Assembly (NCBI GenBank): GCA_963693285.1 | Contig: OY848923.1 | Location: 714,818 to 778,817, forward strand | Source: Xestospongia muta | Taxonomy: Eukaryota > Porifera > Demospongiae > Haplosclerida > Petrosiidae | Length of the DNA: 64,000 bases | Reading direction: 5' to 3' | In this document: positions 32,884-64,000 of the stretch, piece after piece | Numbering within the stretch: the first letter of the stretch is position 1 | How the letters are laid out: each line of letters begins with the position of its first letter | Made by a program: the position numbers and the translations under genes | Notes under the pieces: generated by a model | What the model saw: only the letters and a program-made list of their open reading frames with translations | Database searches by the model: none | Told to the model about the DNA's origin: nothing

Positions 32884-33298
32884 CATTAAAATTTCATGAT
32901 ATATTCCTTTATTATTGTGATAATCTGTCTTCTTTAACTTCTTCTTATTACATTTAAAGTTATTATAATGCAAACTTGCTTAAATTTCGCGGTAGAATAA
33001 CCTGGTGAAAAGAAAAGTTGCCATTGGTCACCTTTTCCTGTTGCCATGGAATTCTTTGCAGCTGAATCTTGACCTAGAGGCTACAGCTGCTAGAGGCATT
33101 TTTCGAGGTTTCATATTTACTTTCCTAGTCATTTTCTCTCTCTTATTGTACCTGGAGTTTACAAAAAAGGAAAGTTATTTATTGGTGTTGACGAAGTTGT
33201 GTTTTTAGCAGTATTTGTAAACTGCTTTACTTCATTAGAACTTATTGTTTTGTGTTAGTTGGTGGAGTGCAAAGAGCATTGGAATTCTCACCTAGGTC
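32884..33298. promoter_or_regulatory. Dynein promoter with two X-box-like motifs
   Basis: Intergenic 415 bp. At 33017-33031 GTTGCCATTGGTCAC and at 33040-33052 GTTGCCATGGAAT resemble RFX X-boxes (consensus GTTRCC, spacer, then an RGYAAC-type half). The first matches five of six positions in the second half-site. RFX factors drive ciliary genes in animals, and the gene downstream is an axonemal dynein. A 67-codon open frame overlaps them but has no known similarity. Confidence 0.4.
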
Positions 33299-51311
<18,013 letters not shown>

Positions 51312-51481
51312 AACTGAGCCTAAAGTAAACATATGGTACATCTACTAATATTACAAGTGAACCAAACTATAAAATATATAATTTTGCACCAGTATCTTGG
51401 CTATCAGTAATAGTTATTAAAAATGATATTAATAGTTTAATAACTAACTACCTATTAAAATAATTAACTATTAATTAGAAA

Positions 51482-52622
51482 ATGGCCGAACCATTACCCG
51501 TGGAGGGAGATTCAAAAGAAGCTGGTCCTTCTTCAGAAACAACAGAGCCCATTGATACAAACAAAGAAAAACGAGTTAAATTGTTTAGAAAACGTGATAA
51601 ACGTGTCAAGCGTCTGGAGAAGAAACTGGAACTCTATCAGAGAAAGATTCGACAGACAATGGAGATGGAGGTCACCTTAGAGGAAATGAAGAGTGATACC
51701 TCACCTTATCTTAAAGAGGATTTTATAAAAAGAAAATTTGTAAAAGTGTGGCATGAATTGTGTGATGTTGTTGGAATTTCACCAGAAATACAAGAAAATA
51801 CTCATCATTATCATAGCTATGAGTCCACACCTTATCCTGAAATTAATCGTCGAGTTGAGCGTCTTTTGAAATTGGATGAGTTCCCTGACTATTGGGATGT
51901 GTGTCAGCTGGTCAATCGAGTTAACGAGAAGCATTCGTTAGGTATTAAAGAAAGAGAAATTCATTTACTCTCACAGAAAATTTTCAGAGAAGTCGGAGAT
52001 CAAATAAAACAACAAAGACGACAGACATATTCTCAGTTATTTGGTTCACATTTAACAGACTTAGTAGAAGAGGATCCAGCTCTTAAAGATCCAATTCTAC
52101 TCGAGCAGTTAACATCTAGTGAAGAATTAGGACACAAAAGATTAGAAGAATTGTATGATGAGTTTGCATTACGACAAGAGAAGGAAGGAGACCAAACTGA
52201 CTCATCTAGTGAAGAAAGAGATAGATTGAAGAGACAGAAATGTGATGACATGGAAAATGAAGAACAAACAGGAACAGGTCTAATAAAACTTTATATATTT
52301 GTAGATGTTTTAGTTATCTCTTCTTATAGATCAAGAAACATCTGACACTGGTGAGTCTCGTACTACTAATGGTGTAGAAGGTATTGATAAATCATCAGGC
52401 CAATTTGGACAAGACGATACATTAAATGAGACTGTTGAGAATGAGATAGATTATGGTGATGAGTTAGTATTGGAAAGACAAGATATGTCATCAGAAAGAC
52501 AACACGTAATATCAGAAAAGCAAGATCATATAGTATCAGAAAAAGAATCAAATAGTTCTGTTCTGGATCAAGTTATTGTGAATGATAGTTCTGATTATGA
52601 TGTCATAGTGATCAGTGATTAA
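51482..52622 (+). CDS. DAXX: Short DAXX histone H3.3 chaperone
   Basis: Two exons, 51482-52277 and 52330-52622, 362 aa. Residues about 35-240 match the DAXX histone-binding domain: a helical KRVKRLEKKLELYQRKI start, SPYLKEDFIKRKFVKVWHEL, YPEINRRVERLLK, FPDYWDVCQLVNRVNEKHSLG, REVGDQIKQQRR and FGSHLTDLVEEDPALKDPIL. DAXX deposits histone H3.3 with ATRX. The acidic C-terminus ends SSDYDVIVISD, a SUMO-interacting motif at the same place as in vertebrate DAXX. The N-terminal four-helix bundle (ATRX-binding in vertebrates) is absent; the gene starts 170 bp after the dynein stop, leaving little room for more exons. The region after 52250 is duplicated at 61560. Confidence 0.86.
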
Positions 52623-52837
52623 CATATATATATATATATATATATATTGTAATTTACAAGATGTTTCTTTCCCACTCTCTAAATATACAAATTCCTTCAA
52701 ATCTAAGACACTAATTACAACAAAAACAAAATGAAAATGACAATATCAATTCTTGAAATAAAAAATTAATTGTTTTATTATTTTAAACATATATTACAAG
52801 TAACAAATTACTTTATTCATGATTTATTATTGAAAAT
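52623..52837. other. Convergent 3' ends of DAXX and the RTK
   Basis: 215 bp between two stop codons, with a (TA)n run at 52624-52646 and AATAAA-like signals on both strands. No gene seen. Confidence 0.6.
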
Positions 52838-59081
<6,244 letters not shown>

Positions 59082-59406
59082 CTTTACAAATTCTATTGAT
59101 AGCAATACGTGTGGAGTGCTTTAAAAAGAAGGCCTGTTCAGACAAGTATGGCTTGAAGCCATATAGCTAATTAAACCTTTGCTTTTTTTAAAGGCAATTG
59201 TAAACAAAACTTCTGCCAAAAAAAATTAAATTGTTTAATAACTTTGTTTTTCTATTAGCTGATTATATCCACTTTATATACCTGAGTTTAATGGTGAGTT
59301 TGTGACTAATAGTTGACATAACATTATAAAATGACTGTTATAAATATTGAACTAAAATAAGATGAATGTTAAATAATCCACGATCCAGTTCTTTTTGGTT
59401 CCTGCC
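59082..59406. other. Intergenic, RTK promoter and MCM9 3' UTR
   Basis: No exon recognised. The part from about 59270 is duplicated at 60942. Confidence 0.6.
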
Positions 59407-59940
59407 TTAAAATTCAAAGTCCTCATCAAATAGATCTTCGCTATCAATAGAGAAATGACTTGTTGAAAGATGGGTGGAGTCATTAGGTATGTTTTTCATT
59501 GTATTTGTCTCATTAGCAGTAGTACTATGAGATTGAGACTGGTGTTTTGGTGTTCTGGAATGAATGATTGGAGTTTGGAAATGGGGATGGTTAGGTTGTT
59601 TGAGATGTTGAAGTTGTAGTTGTTCTAAAATTAGTTCCTCTAGAAATTGAATCCAAAAAAGACATATACATATAATGGACAGACAAATGAATAAAATGGA
59701 TGAATTGAAGCAAAAATGAACAAACTAACCTTGTCTTTTATACTCTTCATTGACATCTTCAAGAAATGCTGAATGTAGACAATTTACTTCTCCCAGGAGA
59801 GCTGAGCTCTGTAAGACAGATCATACTACATTGTCTTCTTTAACTTACTTGCATTGAACATTCAACAACAGTTACAGCTGCTATTGAGTCTAGTAATGTA
59901 ACCTCAGAATGCAGCATTAATCTAGCATGAGCTGAAACAG

Positions 59941-59960
59941 AGAGAGAGAGAGAGAGAGAT
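59941..59960 (-). repeat. (GA)n on plus strand at a 3' splice site
   Basis: CT in transcript sense, then gtttcag, the acceptor of an MCM9 exon. Confidence 0.8.
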
Positions 59961-60557
59961 AGTGAGTGGAAAAGAAAAGGAAGATGGTAAAACAATTGTT
60001 AGTTCTTACCTTGTGCCAGACGTACTAGACTTTCTAACAACCTTATGGTTGTTCTAGCTGCATTTCGGCTATCTTTCTGTCTCTGGAGTTGATAATATCT
60101 CAATAAGACCCTATGTGATAATTTATATCAGTATTAGAACCCTCAATTAAATACAATTAATTTTTACATCATTTCAATCATTAAAATTACAAACTGGTAA
60201 AGCAGGTTTAAACCAGTTGTTCTTACCGGTTTGCTTGATCACTCATGGTGGGTTGAAGAGTTTTAATGTAAACAAAGTAAGCCGCAAGTTTTTCCAAGCT
60301 CCATGTATCCTCTTTAAAAAGGAAGTTAGTCAAAGCTTCAAAATACAAACTGTCAACTACTTTTTCTTTGGTCTTCCCGAGTTCTAGACAATATGAAAGA
60401 TGACACAATTCTTTGGGACAAAGGGAAATATAATTTAAATAAAATAAATTATTAATAGTTACTTATCCCATTCTTCATTTACTGAATCAAGTAACACCAG
60501 TACTAGATCAAAACAACTTAATAATGGACTAGCTAATGCTACATTAACACTTATACT

Positions 60558-60559
<2 letters not shown>

Positions 60560-60593
<34 letters not shown>
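60560..60593 (-). repeat. (GA)n on plus strand at a 3' splice site
   Basis: CT in transcript sense, directly at the acceptor of the MCM9 exon carrying the S-C-F-D motif. Confidence 0.85.
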
Positions 60594-60598
<5 letters not shown>

Positions 60599-60941
60599 CA
60601 TTTATACAGTGCCATACTCACTTCTTGAGGATCATAATGACCTTTAGGATTAGTAGCTGCTAAAATTGAACATCTAGTATTCAATTTACATACCAATCCA
60701 GCCTAAATACCAACACAACATGAACATGGTAATGACACATGTTGTCTCACTTTTGCAACACTGATAGTCTGTTGTTCCATAGCTTCATGAATACTAGCAC
60801 GATCATGTTCTCTGATACTATTAAACTCATCTAAAAGCAAATGAAAGGAATTAACTCACTGGTTGCTATGGATACAAATGATGGAACTAAGTCTTACCAA
60901 TACAACATAATCCACCATCAGCAAGGACTAAAGCAAGGACT

Positions 60942-61541
60942 ATCCGCTTTATATACCTGAGTTTGTGACTAATAGTTGACATGACATAATAAAATGACTG
61001 TTATAAATAATGAACTAAAATAAGACAAATGTTAAATAATTCATGATCCAGTTCTTTTTGGTTCCTGCCTTAAAATTCAAAGTCCTCATCAAATAGATCT
61101 TCGCTATCAATAGAGAAATGACTTGTTGAAAGATGGGTGGAGTCATTAGGTATGTTTTTCATTGTATTTGTCTCATTAGCAGTAGTACCATGAGATTGAG
61201 ACTGGTGTTTTGGTGTTCTGGAATGAATGATTGGAGTTTGGGAATGGGGGATGGTTAGGTTGTTTAAGATGTTGAAGTTGTAGTTGTTTTAAAATTAGTT
61301 CCTCTAGAAATTGAATCCAAAAAAGACATATACGTATAATGGACAGACAGATGAATAAAATGGATGAATGGAAGCAAAAAAATAGACAAACTGACCTTGT
61401 CTTTTATACTCTTCATTGACATCTTCAGGAAATGCTGAATGTAAACAATTTACTTCTCCCAGGAGAGCTGAGCTCTGTAAGACAGTTAATATTATATTGT
61501 CTTCTTTAACTTACTTGCATTGAACATTCAACAACAGTTAC
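60942..61541 (-). pseudogene. Second copy of the MCM9 3' end
   Basis: Copy of about 59270-59890. It holds the last exon (stop at 61070-61072, exon to 61303) and the exon before it (about 61395-61474). The last exon has an extra G in a G-run (gaatgggggatgg against gaaatggggatgg), which shifts the frame. It ends abruptly at 61541. Confidence 0.8.
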
Positions 61542-61558
61542 AGAACATTCAACAACAG
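61522..61558 (+). repeat. 16-bp direct repeat at a duplication junction
   Basis: gaacattcaacaacag occurs at 61522-61537 and 61543-61558. The first belongs to MCM9 sequence. After the second, the sequence is DAXX. Confidence 0.85.
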
Positions 61559-61914
61559 AGAATGATGAACAAACAGGAAAAGGTCTATTAAAAGTTTGTA
61601 TATTTGTAGATGTTTTAGTTAATCTCTTCTTATAGATCAAGAAACATCCGACACTGGTGAGTCTCGTACTACTAATGGTGTAGAAGGCATTGATAAATCA
61701 TCATACCAATTTGGACAAGACGATACATTAAATGAGACTGTTGAGAATGAGATAGATTATGGTGATGAGTTAGTATTAGAAAGACAAGATATATCATCAG
61801 AAAGACAACATGTAATATCAGAAAAAGGATCAAATAATAGTTCTGTTCTGGATCAAGTTATTGTGAATGATAGTTGTGGTTATGATGTCATATGATGTCA
61901 TAGTGATCAGTGAT
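61559..61914 (+). pseudogene. Second copy of the DAXX 3' end
   Basis: Matches DAXX from about 52250 on, including the intron (61582-61635) and exon 2. A 10-bp tandem duplication (atgatgtcat) at the end creates an early stop at 61893-61895, so the SUMO-interacting tail VIVISD is lost. There is no histone-binding domain. Confidence 0.85.
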
Positions 61915-62158
61915 TAATTATTGATTTATATATATATATTGTAATTTACAAGATGTTTCTTTCCCACTCTCTAAATATACAAAATCCTTTAAATCTAAGG
62001 CAATAATTACAACAAAAACAAAATGAAAATGACAATATCAATTTAATTCTTGAAATAAAAAAATTAATTGTTTTATTATTTTAAACATACATAGCAAATT
62101 CCACTAAAAGTAACAAATTACCTCATTATTACTTTATTCATGATTTATTATTGAAAAT

Positions 62159-62736
62159 TCAGTTATTGTTGACTGAGAGTAACGAATTCTTATCACCACT
62201 TACTGAATAGCTTCGAACAGGAAAATCACCTCCATTAAAGAAGTCTTGATTATCACAAGCTGATCTACTGTAAAAGCTGGTCTCTGTTACATTGACTCTA
62301 CCAGGAGGTAAAGAGACTCCTCCGGGGGTTGTGGCCATGTTATTTACTGGGGAAGTATGAGGAGAGTTGCTATGTGAACGATGATTGTTTGGTAAAGTAA
62401 GGTGTAATGGTCTTCTAGAACTTGTAGAATTCTCTGCTTCATGTGTAGGGCTCTCCACATAAAGATTTGAAGGAAAGTTTGTCGTCAATTCAATTGGCTC
62501 TCGTACATTGTTGTTTGGTTCGACTTCGACAAAAATTGAATTTACCCTACTATAACGAGAGGTGCTCGGTTCCAGTGGTTGGCAACATCCATCTTGTTTG
62601 GCAACAGCTAAATCAATGTAGTGCTCATTGAAATTGCTTTGTTTTGAGAGCATAGCATCAAATGTTTGCCGTAATGTGACAAATGTTGGACGATAATCGG
62701 GATACTTATGCCAACATTCTAACATAACATCATATC

Positions 62737-62780
<44 letters not shown>

Positions 62781-64000
62781 TAATGACAAGATTTATTTTC
62801 AATCTTACACTTCATCTGAGCAATTTTTTGGTTTCTTCATTCTATGGCCATTGTTCAACATGGAGAGAACATCTTCATTACCAATAGTTGGATAGGGACA
62901 ACATCCTATGGAAACAGGATAGACAAATGGACAGATAGATAGACAAATGGACAGATAGATAGACAAATGGACAAATAGATAGACAAATGGACAGATAGAT
63001 AGACAAATGGACAAATAGATAGACAAATGGACAGATAGATAGACAAATGGACAAATAGATTGACAAATGGACATATAGATTGACATACCAAGTGTAGCAA
63101 TTTCCCAGAGAGTCACACCAAAGGACCAAACATCAGATGCAGTAGTAAATTCTCTATCAACAATAGATTCAATGGCCATCCATTTCAACGGCATTTTCCC
63201 CTTAGTTGTTTTAACATAAGCAGTGTCATTATAAATCATACGTGAGAGACCAAAGTCTGTTATTTTAAGAGTTTTTCCTTCATTAACTAATATATTACGA
63301 CAAGCTAGGTCTCTATGAACAATCAGAAGACTGGCCAGATACTCCTAGAAAAGTATAATAGTACCAAGTTAACATTACTTTATTAATAGTTTGGTACATT
63401 GATAAATGGTTTATTGGTACATTGGTTTATTGGTACACTGGTACATTGGTAACTGGTTTATTGGTACACTGGTACATTGTATGCTACTTAATGTAATAGA
63501 TACATTTATACAATGGTAAACAGGAGCATTAACAGTTTGACATAATGGTAATAGGTATATTGGTACAATGATACCAGGTCCATTGGTACAGTAGTATTGA
63601 GAAGCTGCTAAAAATGTAATGATTTTATTTACCATTCCAGAAGTTATCTGGTAAGCAAATGATACTAAATCGATATCCTCCATATTACCTAGCTCAGAAT
63701 AAAAGTCAAATGTTTCATTTTCATCTTGTTTTTCGGGTTCTTCCATAAGATCCTGATATTAGTAATAAAATAATTAATATTATTAATATTATTATTAATA
63801 GTATAATAACCTTTTCATCTTTTGTCATTTCATCCAGAGTATCATTCTGAAAAAAAATAGAAAAAATTGTGTCCATTGAAGCTATTGATAATACAACTAT
63901 CTGTCCATTTATCAAGCTGTTCATTAGACATCCATCCATCCATCCATCCATCCATCCATCCATCCATCCATCCATCCATCCATCCATCTATTCATCCATC
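62159..64000 (-). CDS. Second receptor tyrosine kinase, C-terminal half (runs off the window)
   Basis: Near-identical to the RTK at 52838-54690. Exons: 63811-63846, 63633-63752, 63089-63344 ([22 protein letters not shown]), 62809-62905, 62159-62735. Reading frames and splice sites are intact. Differences from the first copy are few, for example KYPDYRP for KSPDYRP and SGDKNSL for SAANNSL, so the duplication is recent. The extracellular part and the ATP-site exon lie to the right of the window. Confidence 0.85.
62741..62776 (-). repeat. (GA)n on plus strand at a 3' splice site
   Basis: Counterpart of 53420-53467 in the duplicated RTK, with fewer units (about 17 against 24). Confidence 0.9.
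62925..63080 (-). repeat. Tandem repeat of gacaaatggacagatagata units
   Basis: About eight 20-bp units in an RTK intron. The first RTK copy (53605-53690) has about four. This expanded since the duplication. Confidence 0.88.
63928..63988 (+). repeat. (CATC)n array
   Basis: Perfect tetranucleotide repeat of about 15 units near the right edge, at the position of the shorter array 54640-54682. Confidence 0.9.

Larger units (their letters stand above)
59407..60941 (-). pseudogene. MCM9: MCM9 helicase, 3' portion only
   Basis: Exons (minus strand): 60898-60941, 60751-60830, 60622-60702, 60463-60557, 60361-60410, 60227-60311, 60010-60110, 59849-59931, 59730-59808, 59407-59639. The chain reads [67 protein letters not shown] and an acidic end SEDLFDEDFEF-stop: clearly MCM9, a helicase of homologous recombination and mismatch repair. 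The Walker B region is present. The MCM arginine finger S-R-F-D reads S-C-F-D (TGT for CGT), expected to block ATP hydrolysis. Everything upstream, including Walker A, is cut off at 60941 where duplicated DNA begins. A 49-nt intron (60312-60360) explains an apparent frameshift. Probably a truncated duplicate; an assembly mis-join is the alternative. Confidence 0.8.

Noticed and set aside
33005..33208. 67-codon frame with a hydrophobic segment before the dynein gene
   Set aside because: No homology, no conserved context, and it overlaps the probable dynein promoter.
60223..60408. Apparent frameshift in MCM9 with an open frame of 61 codons
   Set aside because: A 49-nt intron (60312-60360, gtagtt to aaag) restores KIVSSFILSRTRED joined to KDTWSLEKLAAYF, so no frameshift is needed at this place.

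Overview
This is nuclear DNA from a metazoan, most likely a demosponge such as Amphimedon (an inference from gene content, not a database match). It is AT-rich, and most genes are split by many short introns, often about 50 nt. It encodes animal-type proteins: a receptor tyrosine phosphatase with an Ig domain, a receptor tyrosine kinase with fibronectin-III domains, a JmjC/PHD/Tudor demethylase, DAXX, MCM9 and an outer-arm axonemal dynein. No bacterial operons, tRNA, rRNA or CRISPR arrays were seen. Two runs of exactly 200 N mark assembly gaps.

Layout: 74-506 (+) is the 3' end of an MBF1/EDF1 coactivator. 723-6755 (+) is a receptor tyrosine phosphatase with one exon probably lost in a gap. 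7084-16553 (-) is a tandem array of intronless TRAF-like RING/zinc-finger genes: four look intact and at least four are decayed. 16821-18091 (-) is an RNF170 ubiquitin ligase, divergent by 48 bp from eIF2B-gamma (18140-20462, +). 20592-26218 (-) is a KDM4 histone demethylase. 26937-30804 (-) is a transportin with missing middle exons and a 2-nt frameshift. 31159-32883 (+) is a YIPF1-like Golgi protein. 33299-51311 (+) is a complete DNAH5/DNAH8-type dynein heavy chain in 52 exons. 51482-52622 (+) is a short DAXX. 52838-59081 (-) is a receptor tyrosine kinase. 59407-60941 (-) is a truncated MCM9. From 60942 on the window repeats: an MCM9 3' end, the DAXX 3' end and the kinase again, a local segmental duplication running off the right edge.

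The genes do not form one pathway. They are a mix of housekeeping genes (translation initiation, nuclear import, Golgi traffic, ER ubiquitination), chromatin genes (KDM4, DAXX, MCM9), a ciliary motor, and signalling genes. The signalling genes (TRAF-like, RPTP, RTK) are the ones being duplicated.

Most striking is how repeats meet splice sites. Long CT arrays sit in the transcript-sense direction at 3' splice sites in almost every case. At four places a tandem duplication has copied an exon end together with its 5' splice site. For multi-exon genes I built exon models by eye. Summed coding lengths for KDM4, eIF2B-gamma, YIPF1, dynein, DAXX and the RTK are exact multiples of three, which supports them.
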